NCBI GenBank assembly: GCA_942491385.1
Contig: CALOAF010000005.1
Coordinates: 682,001 to 746,000, forward strand
Reading direction: 5' to 3'
DNA length: 64,000 nt
From: UBA6170 sp942491385
GTDB taxonomy: Bacteria; Chloroflexota; Anaerolineae; Anaerolineales; Anaerolineaceae
Position numbers and translations under genes: made by a program. A model generated the notes under the pieces. It searched no databases, had not been told where the DNA came from, and saw only the letters and a list, made by a program, of their open reading frames with translations. Below are positions 50,885 through 60,341 of the stretch, one piece after another (the stretch's first letter is position 1; the number at the start of each line of letters is the position of its first letter).

Positions 50885-51931
50885 TTAAGCCTGGTCGTGA
50901 CCAAAAATTTCGTTTCGAATCACCTTTACCATTGGCCAGAGTGCGCCATTGGTGTTGGCCAGCAAGCTGATCTGCAAATTTAAGTCTGGATAATAACTTG
51001 AGCTAAATTCCACGCCTGGGTCTTCGCCGACAATTGAAAAACATTTATGGCCGCTGATCTCATCCACCCAGACGCCGTAGCCGTATTGCTCAGAGCTATC
51101 TGGTCTCACCTGCACATGAGCCGTTGTTATGCGGGTCAACATGTCACGATCAAAATAAGTGCAAGCAAACAACGCTTTCCAGAAGCGACCAATATCAGCG
51201 GCTGTGGTGTAAACGCCCCCATCCCCATGCCCAACCACCGGAACAGAGAATATATTCGACCGCCATCCGCCATCCTCTGCGCTTATGAATCCGGTTGCAC
51301 AATGGTTTGGTAAGCAGTCGTTGGCAAAATAACCGGAAGAGCGCATCCAGGCAGGGCCAAATATCTTCTCTTCGACATAGTCCTGAAAACGCTTGCCAGA
51401 AATCTTCTCATTTAGCAACCCTAACAACACAAAGCCCATATTGTTGTAACCAAAGCGCTCCCCGGGCGTAAACTTCATCTCCTTATCCCGGATCAGGGGA
51501 ATAAAATCCAGGGCTGAGCGCATCTGATACACCGGCACCTGCCGCCAGCAGGCTTCATAGTCGGTTTCAGTTTCCTCATCAAAGTAATCCGGCATGCCAC
51601 TGGTATGCGTCAATAAATGCTCGACTGTAACGCGCCGATCCAGTTTCGGTAATAGATTTGGGATCAATTCCTGCACAGGTTGTTCGAATGACAACAATCC
51701 GTTCGAGATCAATTGGCAAATCGCTGTGGCGGTGAAAATTTTTCCACCAGAAGCAATCCCATACCGGGTGTTGAGACGATTGGGGATTTGCTCGCTGCGA
51801 TTGGCGAACCCGTAAGCATGGGAGAAAATCGGGGTTTCCTGATGTGCTACATGAATCACCCCACTGAACGGTAGTTTCCGGTGTTGTTCTTCAATCGCCG
51901 CGTTCAAGCTATCAAAATTCAATTCGCTCAC
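50885..51931 (-). CDS. Serine hydrolase, beta-lactamase class C/penicillin-binding-like
   Basis: A 348-residue protein with the S-x-x-K nucleophile motif in YGIASGGKIFTATAICQL, Y-x-N in FGYNNMGFVLLGLLNEK, and a late GEDPGVEFSSSYYPD region in place of the KTG strand. No signal peptide is present, so it is probably cytoplasmic, and the role is likely esterase or peptidase rather than antibiotic resistance. The start is a GTG (51931) with AGAGGTG ahead. GrpB follows after 12 nt. Confidence 0.88.
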   Translation of the reverse strand: MSELNFDSLNAAIEEQHRKLPFSGVIHVAHQETPIFSHAYGFANRSEQIPNRLNTRYGIASGGKIFTATAICQLISNGLLSFEQPVQELIPNLLPKLDRRVTVEHLLTHTSGMPDYFDEETETDYEACWRQVPVYQMRSALDFIPLIRDKEMKFTPGERFGYNNMGFVLLGLLNEKISGKRFQDYVEEKIFGPAWMRSSGYFANDCLPNHCATGFISAEDGGWRSNIFSVPVVGHGDGGVYTTAADIGRFWKALFACTYFDRDMLTRITTAHVQVRPDSSEQYGYGVWVDEISGHKCFSIVGEDPGVEFSSSYYPDLNLQISLLANTNGALWPMVKVIRNEIFGHDQA

Positions 51932-51965
51932 AGGACACCTCTGATTTGCATCAAATCATCAGGCT

Positions 51966-53036
51966 TTAGATATTAAAACGAATATTCAGCACGTCCCCAT
52001 CTTTGACCACATACTCTTTGCCTTCCAGGCGCAGTTTGCCTTTGGCTTTGACTTCATTCATTCCACCAAAAGTCATCAGATCATCATAGGAAACCACCTC
52101 TGCCCGAATGAATCCCTTTTGCAGATCGGTGTGAATGACGCCAGCAGCTTCTGGTGCCAATGCGCCATTCCGAACAGTCCAGGCTCGGCATTCATCAGGG
52201 CCCACAGTGAAGAAGGAGTGCTGCCCTAAGAGATCGTATGAATATTTGATCATCCGATTCAGGCTTAACTCGGTAATTCCATATTCTTCCATGAACATTT
52301 CGGCATCCTCCGGAGGTAGTTTGGCCATGTCCATCTCCAGTTTTCCTTGCAGATCAACCACCAGGCTATGCTGGTGCGGGTATTCGATTTTAGGAGCAGT
52401 CGTCCCTTCGGCCAGATTCAAAAGCAGCATGACTGGCTTGAGAGTTAAGAAACCAAACCCGGAAAGGTTGGCGATTTCGTCTGTAGTCATGTCCATGTCC
52501 CGTAGGGGAATCTCTCCATTTAACGCCGCCTGCATGCGTTCAAATAGTTGAATATCACGATCGATACTGGTTTTATCCCGCCCGGCACCTTTACGGCGTT
52601 CATCGGCCAAACGTTCCAGTTTGCGTTCGATAAAGATCAGATCGTTGATAATAAACTCGCTGTCCATCATGTGCAGATCGCGCAGCGCATCAACCGACCC
52701 TTCCTGATGGGGCACATTGTCATCTTCAAAACAGCGCAGTACATGAATGAAACCATCCATCTGGGTCAGTTGGTTGAGCAAACTGCCCGAGATGCCACTC
52801 TTACCGGCACTGCCATCCAGGCCTGCAATATCAACGTATGTGATCTTGGCATAGATGGTTTTTTTCGGTTTGAACATAGCCGAAAGATTATCCACCCGCT
52901 GATCCGGCACATCTACTACGGCGGTGTTCACCTGTACCCTACCGGCAGAAATCCCGGTGGGGATATCTCCACTTGTGACAGCGTTGAAAATGGTTGTTTT
53001 ACCGGTTTGGGGTAACCCGATGATTCCTAAGCGCAT
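51966..53036 (-). CDS. ychF: YchF-family P-loop ATPase/GTPase
   Basis: A 356-residue Obg-like translation-associated ATPase. The P-loop is MRLGIIGLPQTGKTTIFNAV, the switch region reads ITYVDIAGLDGSAGKSGISG, a coiled-coil insertion follows (ERKLERLADERRKGAGRDK), and the TGS-like C-terminal domain ends LEGKEYVVKDGDVLNIRFNI. The guanine-specifying motif is replaced (VMLLLNLAEGT), as in YchF, which prefers ATP. The ATG at 53036 is chosen because it begins the P-loop strand and has AGGA upstream. It is divergent from tRNA-Leu, whose promoter lies in the short gap. Confidence 0.9.
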   Translation of the reverse strand: MRLGIIGLPQTGKTTIFNAVTSGDIPTGISAGRVQVNTAVVDVPDQRVDNLSAMFKPKKTIYAKITYVDIAGLDGSAGKSGISGSLLNQLTQMDGFIHVLRCFEDDNVPHQEGSVDALRDLHMMDSEFIINDLIFIERKLERLADERRKGAGRDKTSIDRDIQLFERMQAALNGEIPLRDMDMTTDEIANLSGFGFLTLKPVMLLLNLAEGTTAPKIEYPHQHSLVVDLQGKLEMDMAKLPPEDAEMFMEEYGITELSLNRMIKYSYDLLGQHSFFTVGPDECRAWTVRNGALAPEAAGVIHTDLQKGFIRAEVVSYDDLMTFGGMNEVKAKGKLRLEGKEYVVKDGDVLNIRFNI

Positions 53037-53049
53037 ATGAATAAATTCC

Positions 53050-53078
53050 TTGACCCTTCCGAGTTTTTTAGATATACT
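53050..53078 (+). promoter_or_regulatory. tRNA-Leu promoter
   Basis: -35 TTGACC (53050-53055), 17-nt spacer, -10 TATACT (53073-53078). Transcription would start near 53085, nine bases before the mature tRNA. Confidence 0.8.
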
Positions 53079-53093
53079 CTGCACTATTCAAGA

Positions 53094-53175
<82 letters not shown>

Positions 53176-53208
53176 CTTTGCGATTATAACACAGGGCAGG
53201 CCTGAAAG

Positions 53209-53238
53209 AAGTTGGCATAAGTGGCCAGCTTTTTTTTA
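53209..53238 (+). terminator. Terminator after tRNA-Leu
   Basis: Stem AAGTTGGC (53209-53216) / GCCAGCTT (53224-53231), 8 bp with one U-G pair, 7-nt loop, followed by an uninterrupted T run to 53238. Confidence 0.88.
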
Positions 53239-53258
53239 TATAGAAGGCTTGATTTGCT

Positions 53259-53522
53259 CTAAATAATATAGCAGGTGCGTATATCCTGATTCAATGCGTG
53301 CGCAATGGCATCCAGTTGCTCACGGTTCTGGGCGGTAAATGGCACGGTGACCGCCAGGTATTTATTTTCAGTACTAAACCTGGTGCTGACATCACCCAAC
53401 TCATTAACCCCACAGGCATGCAGAGTATCAATCACAAATTGCCGGTAATCATCGCGGTCTTCTCCAATCGCTTTGATGGAGAAGGGACATGGAAATTCTA
53501 AAACTGGTTTTTCTGGGGTCAT
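53259..53522 (-). CDS. YbeD-like DUF493 protein
   Basis: An 87-residue ferredoxin-like alpha/beta protein: LEFPCPFSIKAIGEDRDDYRQFVIDTL, STRFSTENKYLAVTVPFTAQ, then QLDAIAHALNQDIRTCYII. This is the DUF493/YbeD family, which resembles ACT-type regulatory domains and is linked to lipoyl-protein metabolism in enterobacteria by neighbourhood only. The ATG at 53522 has AAGGA at 7 nt, better than the TTG two codons before. Confidence 0.85.
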   Translation of the reverse strand: MTPEKPVLEFPCPFSIKAIGEDRDDYRQFVIDTLHACGVNELGDVSTRFSTENKYLAVTVPFTAQNREQLDAIAHALNQDIRTCYII

Positions 53523-53729
53523 ATTCAATCCTTATTTTTTCTGAGTCTATCACAGGTTCACCCTGAGATCGAAAATTCTGTAGCAACCATTTCCGCGGTA
53601 ATATGGACTGTGATATTACTGGAATTTTTTATCTTCTCATTGTATACTTTTTAAATTCATAGAGAGTCGATTAAATTTCAACACCACGCGTTTTTAAGGA
53701 AAAATTAAAGAAAATTTAGAGGATAGCAC

Positions 53730-54857
53730 ATGAAAGCATCAGTCTCACAACAAGAATTGGCACATGGCTTAAGCACCGTTTCTCGCGCAGTTTCACCTCG
53801 CAGCACTTTGCCGGTTTTGGCAAATGTATTGATTGCCACTGATGAGGGACGAATCCGCCTCTCAGCCACAAATCTAGAATTGGGTATCTCCTGCTGGATC
53901 AAAGCCAACGTTGAAGAGGAAGGCTCGATCACCATTCCAGCACGTACGATATCCGACCTGGTGAGTACTTTACCAGCTGATCGGGTGGAGATGCTGCTAA
54001 ACGACCGCACGCAAACGCTCAATGTCCGTTGTGGGACAAACGTTACCGATATCAAGGGAATAGATGCGCAGGAATATCCCCCTATGCCATTGCCAGAAAA
54101 ATCGGGTGGGGTGGAATTAAATGTTGCCAGCCTCAAAGAGATGATCCAACAGGTGGCGTTCGCCGCCTCATCGGACGAAGCCCGTCCCGTTTTACAGGGT
54201 ATACTGACACAAATTGAGGGCACCACCATCACTATGGCTGCTACCGATGGCTTCCGCATCTCCGTAAGCTCCTCTTCTGTAACCAATCCGAATGAAAAAA
54301 CCATCTCAGCCATTATCCCGGCACGCGCCATGAATGAGCTGGCTAGGATTGCCGCCAATGGGGATGCCACTGTCAGCATGAGTATTCCTGAAGGCAGAGG
54401 ACAGGTGGTGTTCAATCTTAAAGATGCAGAGCTGGTATCCCAATTGATTGAAGGGAATTTCCCCGATTATAAAGTGATCATTCCAAAAAATTACAAAACG
54501 CATACAGTCATATCCACTTCCAGCTTCCAAAAAGCATGCCGGCAAGCCGAAATTATCGCCAGAGATGGCAACAATATTATCCGCATGCATATTCAACCCA
54601 AGATGGAAGGACCTGGAATTGTTGAAATATCCGCGCAATCTGAGGAGACAGGTAATTCCGAAGTGCAGCTTGACGCAAATATTGATGGCGATGGTCTCTT
54701 GATTGCTTTCAACGTACGGTATCTGCGTGAAGTACTGGATGTCGTAAAAACCCCGAGTGTTGCACTGGAAACCAATGCTAATAACACACCCGCCACTATC
54801 AAGCCCATTGGAGAAGATGAATTTACGCATGTAATTATGCCAATGCACTTGGGTTAA
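53730..54857 (+). CDS. dnaN: DNA polymerase III beta sliding clamp
   Basis: A 375-residue processivity clamp made of three similar domains: the first starts MKASVSQQELAHGLSTVSRAVSP with LPVLANVLIATDEGRIRLSATN, the second has EYPPMPLPEKSGG and RPVLQGILTQIEGTTITMAATDGFR, and the third ends THVIMPMHLG. It clamps on DNA and tethers the DnaE polymerase (whose gene is also in this window) and other partners. GAGGA precedes the ATG. No dnaA or recF is next to it, so it is not at a classical origin cluster. A PPDK-N-domain gene follows 88 nt downstream. Confidence 0.97.
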   Translation: MKASVSQQELAHGLSTVSRAVSPRSTLPVLANVLIATDEGRIRLSATNLELGISCWIKANVEEEGSITIPARTISDLVSTLPADRVEMLLNDRTQTLNVRCGTNVTDIKGIDAQEYPPMPLPEKSGGVELNVASLKEMIQQVAFAASSDEARPVLQGILTQIEGTTITMAATDGFRISVSSSSVTNPNEKTISAIIPARAMNELARIAANGDATVSMSIPEGRGQVVFNLKDAELVSQLIEGNFPDYKVIIPKNYKTHTVISTSSFQKACRQAEIIARDGNNIIRMHIQPKMEGPGIVEISAQSEETGNSEVQLDANIDGDGLLIAFNVRYLREVLDVVKTPSVALETNANNTPATIKPIGEDEFTHVIMPMHLG

Positions 54858-54945
54858 AGATCAATAAGTACCTCGAAAATCGGTTAACTAATGGAAAAAA
54901 TCGTAAAAACATTCAGATATTACGGTCCGTGTTGAGGTATCCATA

Positions 54946-57282
54946 ATGGCATCCGATTCCAATTCCACAGACCGGTTACTAACCATCTATCTGGCATTGG
55001 GACAATACCCCATTCTTAGCGGTAGAATCCACGCCAGAATGCGGCGTCTCATGTTCGAACGGGGAGTCATTCAGCCCCAGGCTTTTGAAGCCCGTGTGCG
55101 TGAGATGGCGATCCGTTCTCAGGAACGAGAGGGGATCCGTGATCCTTATCATGAAGAAGACTCGGAGGTGTGGGATACACGTATGCAACGTATCCGTGAC
55201 CAATTGACCGATTTGATCTTCAGCCATCAGATTGCTTTTGATGAATTTGAACGCATCACCAATGAAGTTCTTTCTGAGCGTGGTATATCACAGCAGGATC
55301 ACCTGCTGTCTGTCAATCCGGAATTAGCCCCCCAGGAGATTGTCTTCGAACAAGCCATGATGTTCGAAAAACTCAGTCCCGAGGATCGCGCCCGCTATGA
55401 AGCCCGCATGCAGGAAGCCAAGGTTGTTTTGATTCGCAATCTGATCAGCGATCAATTGCAATATATTAATATCGCCAAAGAATGGTTTACCCTCGGTGAT
55501 TTACTTGAAATTCGCAAACGCAAAATTGGCGCAGGAAAAATTGGCGGGAAAGCCGCGGGTATGTTGCTGGCACATCGCGTGTTGGCGGATACAGAAGAGT
55601 TTGACCTCAGTTCCTGTATGAGCCCGCCAGAGTCGTATTATATTGGTTCCAATGAAATCTACACGTTCATGACCATCAACGATCTCACACACTGGAATGA
55701 CCAAAAGTATAAGAGCGAAGAGGAAATGCGTGCTGAATATCCTTCGATTGTACGTGAGTTTCAATCCGGTGCATTTCCCCCGGATATTCTGGATCGACTA
55801 ACCGGTATCCTGGAAAAAGTTGATAAGCAACCGATGATAGTGCGCTCTTCCAGCCAATTGGAAGATAATTTTGGCACCTCCTTTGCCGGGAAATATGACA
55901 GTGTGTTTCTTCCCAATCAAGGGACATTGGATCAAAATCTAAAAGATCTGACCCGCGCGGTTACCACCATTTACGCATCCACTCTCAATCCAAATGCTCT
56001 ACTCTACCGGCGCGCACGAGGCTTACAGGATTACGACGAACGCATGGCGGTCCTCATTCAGGAAGTGCAGGGGCAGCGTTTTGGAAAATATTACTTCCCA
56101 CATGGTGCCGGGGTGGCTTTTAGCCGTAACACTTATCGCTGGGCGCCACAGATTAAAGCAGAAGATGGATTCGTGCGGCTGGTATGGGGCCTGGGTACTC
56201 GCGCGGTTGATCGCGTGGGGAATGATTACCCGCGTGTGATTGCTCTCTCCCATCCATTGCTGCGCCCCTCCAGCATACCCAAACTGATCCGCAGATATTC
56301 TCAACAATATGTGGATTTGATTGATCTGGAAGAAAACGTTTTCAAATCCCTTCCGATCCACGATGTATTGGATTCCAGTTACAAACCTTTGCGTTATATC
56401 GCCCAATTAGATCAAGGCGGGGATTTTCACCCGATTCGCAGCCGGATTATCGATGGGGATCCTAAAAATTTGGTCGTGACATACGATGAGTTTCTCAAGC
56501 GCACCGATTTCGCCGTAACGATGCGGGAAATGCTGACAGCGCTTGAACATGCTTACAAACTACCTGTAGATGTAGAATTTACCATTACAATCGATGAACC
56601 TGAATTAGGAAAACCTGAAATTTGCATCAGCGTGGTGCAATGTCGTCCGCAGGCACAACTGATGTCCTCTGCTGAAGTCAAAATTCCCAAGAAAATTCCG
56701 GAGGAGGATATCATCTTTGATACACATTTTGTGGTGCCACATGGAGAAATTCAAAATATCACCCATGTGATTTATATACCGCATGAAGCTTACTTTTCAT
56801 TACCCACCAATACTGACCGTTTCAACCTGGCTCGCACGATTGGCAAGTTGAATAGAGCATTGGAAGGCGAAGTCTTTTTCTGTGTCGGACCAGGACGCTG
56901 GGGAAGTTCAAACGCAGATTTGGGCGTACCGATTGACTATGGCGATATTTATAATGCGCGTGCATTGATTGAATTAGCAGGAGAAGATTTTGGTTTGCCC
57001 CCTGAGCCTTCCCTGGGTACCCATTTCTTTCAGGATCTGATGGAATCACAGATCTATCCCCTGGCCATCCCGTTGGATCAGGGTCAGAACATGATTAATG
57101 AAGATTTCTTTGATCAAACTCCAAACCATGTCTCTGATTATCTTGATCTTGATCCAAAACTGCAGGGTTCATTACGCCTAATTCAGGTCAATGATTTTCG
57201 ACCTGGCTCTCACATCCGCATTCTAATGAATGATGATGACAGCCGAGCGATTGGCTATTTGGTGCCAGAGCATTTTGATTAA
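54946..57282 (+). CDS. Large protein with PEP/pyruvate-dikinase ATP-grasp domain, no swivel domain
   Basis: A 778-residue cytoplasmic protein. Residues 1-200 are helical (repeated ARMRRLMFERG, ARMQEAKVVLIRN). The PPDK_N ATP-grasp region runs from about 200 to 570: IGGKAAGMLLAHRVLAD, QPMIVRSSSQLEDNFGTSFAGKYDSVFL, RVIALSHP, VQCRPQA. The C-terminal 200 residues (VFFCVGPGRWGSSNADLGVP, LGTHFFQDLMESQIYPLAIP) are a domain I do not recognise. The phospho-His swivel domain and PEP/pyruvate barrel of true PPDK/PEP synthase are absent, so it likely phosphorylates or ligates something else. GAGGT precedes the start. It follows dnaN by 88 nt with no terminator. Confidence 0.85.
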   Translation: MASDSNSTDRLLTIYLALGQYPILSGRIHARMRRLMFERGVIQPQAFEARVREMAIRSQEREGIRDPYHEEDSEVWDTRMQRIRDQLTDLIFSHQIAFDEFERITNEVLSERGISQQDHLLSVNPELAPQEIVFEQAMMFEKLSPEDRARYEARMQEAKVVLIRNLISDQLQYINIAKEWFTLGDLLEIRKRKIGAGKIGGKAAGMLLAHRVLADTEEFDLSSCMSPPESYYIGSNEIYTFMTINDLTHWNDQKYKSEEEMRAEYPSIVREFQSGAFPPDILDRLTGILEKVDKQPMIVRSSSQLEDNFGTSFAGKYDSVFLPNQGTLDQNLKDLTRAVTTIYASTLNPNALLYRRARGLQDYDERMAVLIQEVQGQRFGKYYFPHGAGVAFSRNTYRWAPQIKAEDGFVRLVWGLGTRAVDRVGNDYPRVIALSHPLLRPSSIPKLIRRYSQQYVDLIDLEENVFKSLPIHDVLDSSYKPLRYIAQLDQGGDFHPIRSRIIDGDPKNLVVTYDEFLKRTDFAVTMREMLTALEHAYKLPVDVEFTITIDEPELGKPEICISVVQCRPQAQLMSSAEVKIPKKIPEEDIIFDTHFVVPHGEIQNITHVIYIPHEAYFSLPTNTDRFNLARTIGKLNRALEGEVFFCVGPGRWGSSNADLGVPIDYGDIYNARALIELAGEDFGLPPEPSLGTHFFQDLMESQIYPLAIPLDQGQNMINEDFFDQTPNHVSDYLDLDPKLQGSLRLIQVNDFRPGSHIRILMNDDDSRAIGYLVPEHFD

Positions 57283-57317
57283 GCATTCAGCCAATTCGTA
57301 GCAGCCAACCAGTTCAT

Positions 57318-57734
57318 TTATTCATTCGTTTCAAAGGCATCGCCTTCATTGTCCAGTGCTGGCAGGTCTGTCGTTGATACAATCTCTTCTTCCAGGCTGT
57401 GAGTGGTCAATTTGTAATGACCCCACAAATCATTGCGTATGGTTCCTTTCCATAAAGGCACACCATCAAAATAGGCTGCCCGGCCTATCATATGCGCTGC
57501 AACCGGTGCAGTAGAAAAGAGAAACACAATCAGCGCAATTGCACGGGTATAAATGGAAAATTCGTTAAAATAAAAAGCTGCCCCTAACACCATGAGCCCA
57601 GTCCCTAAGGTTCCAGCCTTGGCAGTGGCTGACATACGCAGAAACAGATCCGGCATGCGCAACAATCCAACACCTGCTACCATCACAAGAAATGAGCCAA
57701 GTAAAAGCAAGCCTAGAATAAGGTACTCACTCAT
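57318..57734 (-). CDS. mrpG: Na+/H+ antiporter subunit MrpG
   Basis: A 138-residue small membrane subunit of the Mrp (Mnh) cation/proton antiporter. Three helices include YLILGLLLLGSFLVMVAGVG and the family stretch LLRMPDLFLRMSATAKAGTLG. A hydrophilic C-terminal tail of about 45 residues is longer than usual. It ends the seven-gene operon, 2 nt after mrpF. The 35-nt gap to the convergent PPDK-N gene shows no hairpin. Confidence 0.93.
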   Translation of the reverse strand: MSEYLILGLLLLGSFLVMVAGVGLLRMPDLFLRMSATAKAGTLGTGLMVLGAAFYFNEFSIYTRAIALIVFLFSTAPVAAHMIGRAAYFDGVPLWKGTIRNDLWGHYKLTTHSLEEEIVSTTDLPALDNEGDAFETNE

Positions 57735-57736
57735 AA

Positions 57737-58000
57737 CTAAACCCGCCTTTCTAAATAGTATGCGAAGGCAACCGTACCCAAAAAAGTAATGATCGCCAGA
57801 ATGATGGAGACATCCAAAAAACTGGGTTGGTCATACAAAACTGCATAAGCCACAAAGAAACCTATTGCCATGATTGAGATTAAATCCAGTGAAATAATTC
57901 GATCAGCCAAAGACGGTCCTTTTGCCAGGCGGATGAAGGCGGAAATGAAACCGATTGCCAGGAAAATAAAAACCACATTCCACAGAATATCAACAATCAT
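57737..58000 (-). CDS. mrpF: Na+/H+ antiporter subunit MrpF
   Basis: An 87-residue subunit with three helices (VVFIFLAIGFISAFIRLAKG, IISLDLISIMAIGFFVAYAV, VSIILAIITFLGTVAFAYYL) and the conserved GPSLADRIISLDL, typical of MrpF/MnhF. It overlaps mrpE by 4 nt (ATGA), giving coupled translation. It is a structural part of the membrane complex and has no activity alone. Confidence 0.94.
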   Translation of the reverse strand: MIVDILWNVVFIFLAIGFISAFIRLAKGPSLADRIISLDLISIMAIGFFVAYAVLYDQPSFLDVSIILAIITFLGTVAFAYYLERRV

Positions 58001-58470
58001 TCGATTATCTCCCGCACGCGACGTTCATAATTTTGTTTAATGTTCTGGATAAATTGCTCCGGGTCATCCAGATCATAGACATGGATATATATGAAATGTT
58101 TGGCAGACGATATATCCAGGCTGAGCGTCCCAGGTGTCAGAGTGATCAAATTTGCGAGAAAAACAATCCCCGTTTCACTTTTTATATCCAACGGTACAGC
58201 TACCACCGCTGGTTTCAAGTGGGGACGCGGGGATAGAATTGTAAGTGTCAGACGAATATTTGAAACGATAACCTCCCACAGGAAAAAGAAAATAAATTCT
58301 ATAACCAGCGGTACTTCTCTAAAATATTTTTGCTTTCGGGGTGGTTTTTGAAAAAGCCAGAGGATAAAAAAGCTTAATACAAAACCAGATATTAAATAAG
58401 GCGGGTCAAAGTTGCCCATCAAGGCACTCCAGACCAGTGCCAGTAATACGTTCAGTAGGAACAAACTCAT
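57997..58470 (-). CDS. mrpE: Na+/H+ antiporter subunit MrpE
   Basis: A 157-residue subunit: two or three N-terminal helices (LLNVLLALVWSALMG, LISGFVLSFFILWLF), the next helix VIEFIFFFLWEVIVSNIRL, and a soluble domain with FLANLITLTPGTLSLDISS and FIYIHVYDLDDPEQFI, the MnhE signature. It overlaps mrpD and mrpF by 4 nt each. MrpE links subcomplexes in known Mrp structures. Confidence 0.94.
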   Translation of the reverse strand: MSLFLLNVLLALVWSALMGNFDPPYLISGFVLSFFILWLFQKPPRKQKYFREVPLVIEFIFFFLWEVIVSNIRLTLTILSPRPHLKPAVVAVPLDIKSETGIVFLANLITLTPGTLSLDISSAKHFIYIHVYDLDDPEQFIQNIKQNYERRVREIIE

Positions 58471-59951
58471 CGTAACACACCCAACACTGCGTTAATATAT
58501 TCTGATGGATTCATCAGTTGTGCTGCTGCCAATTGGCAAACTTCAAAAACCGGATTGGCTAACAACCCTAATAATACTGAAAGCACAACAATGATAATGC
58601 TGGGTGCCCAGCGCCAGGCAGACACCGATTTTTGATTATCGGTAACTTTTGGATCCTGTGCTGGTTTCCAATAAGCTTCGTTCCAAACCTTGGTCATTGA
58701 GAACAAAGTCATCAGACTGACCACCAAAGCAATTCCAATGATGAGATATTGCTTACTCTCCAGACCTGCAATGATTAAGCCAAGTTTTGCAAAGAATCCC
58801 GAAAACGGAGGCAGGCCGGCTACAGATAGGGCTGGCAGGAGGAAAAGCATCGAAAGCCCAACCCGATTTTTGTACAAACCACCCAGTTTCTTCAAGTCAA
58901 AAGAACCTTGAATGGATTCCACCATCCCGGCTGAAAGAAAAAGCGCTGTTTTTGCCAAAATAATATGCACCAGAAAGAAAATGCTGGCAGCGATAGCATA
59001 TTCGGTAAACAGCCCCAACCCCATGAAAATATAACCGATCTGACTGATGATATGGAAAGATAATAGGCGTCGGATATCAGTTTGTGCAGCTGCTCCCAGA
59101 ACACCGGTCACCATGGTAAAACCGGCTGAGATCAAAATGATGGTGTGTGTGAATTGACTATCGAAGGGGAACAGCAAAGTAAAGAAGCGGATCAGGGTAT
59201 ACATACCTACTTTTGTCAATAAAGCCGAGAAGAGGGCGGTCACGGTCACCGGGGGGGTGTGGTAAGCAGCTGGCAACCAGAAAAACAAGGGAAAAATTGC
59301 AGACTTAATCCCAAAGGCAACCAGAAACAAAGTTGCAATTAAGGTTACCTGGCCGGAAGATTGCAAAGCTTGTAACCGCAACGCCAGATCTGCCATATTC
59401 AGTGTGCCTGCCAAGTTATAGGTCAATCCGATCGCGGACAGAAATAATATTGATGCCAACAGGTTAAGGATGACATATTTCACCGCGCCTTCAATTTGTG
59501 ACCGTTCCCCACCCAATGCAATCAACACAAAGGAGGACATCAACATGACTTCAAACCAGACATATAAGTTGAAGAGATCTCCCGTACACAAAGAACCATT
59601 CACACCCATCAATAAAAACTGGAAGAGCGGAAAATATCCAAATTTCTTGCGTGCCAGATCGATACCACTGAAACTATAAATCGCCAATAAGAAGGCCACC
59701 AGCGAGGTGGTTAATAACAGGATGGCACTAAAAAGATCAACCACCAGAGAAATGCCAAAAGGCGCTGGCCAATCACCAACCTGGACAACCTGAATACCTT
59801 CCCGATAAACCAGAAGGAAGATATTAATATTCACAATCATCAATAAAGCGGTGCTGAGAATGGAAAGAACCCGTTTAACCTGTTGATTCTCCCAAAATAA
59901 AACAATCATGATTGCAAACACCAGCGGTATGAGGATGGGATAGATGATCAT
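58467..59951 (-). CDS. mrpD: Na+/H+ antiporter subunit MrpD
   Basis: A 494-residue antiporter-like subunit with fourteen predicted helices, homologous to complex I NuoL/M/N. Key ion-path features are YVWFEVMLMSSFVLIALGG (Glu on helix 5), FGIKSAIFPLFFWLPAAYHTPP (Lys on helix 7) and LLTKVGMYTLIRFF (Lys on helix 8). The broken-helix and lateral-helix regions appear normal. It overlaps mrpC and mrpE by 4 nt. Confidence 0.95.
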   Translation of the reverse strand: MIIYPILIPLVFAIMIVLFWENQQVKRVLSILSTALLMIVNINIFLLVYREGIQVVQVGDWPAPFGISLVVDLFSAILLLTTSLVAFLLAIYSFSGIDLARKKFGYFPLFQFLLMGVNGSLCTGDLFNLYVWFEVMLMSSFVLIALGGERSQIEGAVKYVILNLLASILFLSAIGLTYNLAGTLNMADLALRLQALQSSGQVTLIATLFLVAFGIKSAIFPLFFWLPAAYHTPPVTVTALFSALLTKVGMYTLIRFFTLLFPFDSQFTHTIILISAGFTMVTGVLGAAAQTDIRRLLSFHIISQIGYIFMGLGLFTEYAIAASIFFLVHIILAKTALFLSAGMVESIQGSFDLKKLGGLYKNRVGLSMLFLLPALSVAGLPPFSGFFAKLGLIIAGLESKQYLIIGIALVVSLMTLFSMTKVWNEAYWKPAQDPKVTDNQKSVSAWRWAPSIIIVVLSVLLGLLANPVFEVCQLAAAQLMNPSEYINAVLGVLR

Positions 59952-60340
59952 TTGATCTCATCCTCCAGATCACTCAGTATTTCTTCCGATTCACAGGGAA
60001 TATCCGTGCAGTGTATGTTATCCAGGTCACCACTGCCGGTAACTGCATAAACTCTGCGTATCAGTATGACCGCAAAAGCCGTCACACCGAAACTGATCAC
60101 GATTGCTGTCAGAATCAACGCTTGTGGTACCGGGTCAGCAAACACTGCCGGAACGCCATTAATTTCATCGACCAGAGGTGGAGCGCCACGTGTTAAGGGT
60201 GCTGAATTAAACAATAATAAATTGGCTGCATAGCCCAGTAATAGAATCCCTATCAGAACCTTCACCAGGCTGCGCCGTAAGAGCATATAAATGCCAGTGG
60301 CAAACAAGACACCCGCGGTGATAGCCATGAGGATTAACAT
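59948..60340 (-). CDS. mrpC: Na+/H+ antiporter subunit MrpC
   Basis: A 130-residue NuoK-like subunit with three helices: LILMAITAGVLFATGIYMLL, LVKVLIGILLLGYAANLLLF and ALILTAIVISFGVTAFAVIL. The small family motif DPVPQALILTAIVI is intact. The ATG at 60340 is placed one base after the mrpB stop with GGAGG about 9 nt upstream; upstream in-frame TTG and ATG codons lie on or before that ribosome site. Confidence 0.92.
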   Translation of the reverse strand: MLILMAITAGVLFATGIYMLLRRSLVKVLIGILLLGYAANLLLFNSAPLTRGAPPLVDEINGVPAVFADPVPQALILTAIVISFGVTAFAVILIRRVYAVTGSGDLDNIHCTDIPCESEEILSDLEDEIK

Positions 60341-60341
60341 C

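Noticed and set aside
53705..54415. 236-residue minus-strand open frame
   Set aside because: Antisense shadow of dnaN; composition is biased as expected for the reverse strand.
53730..57282. Replication origin next to dnaN
   Set aside because: No dnaA gene, no DnaA-box cluster and no AT-rich unwinding region seen around it.
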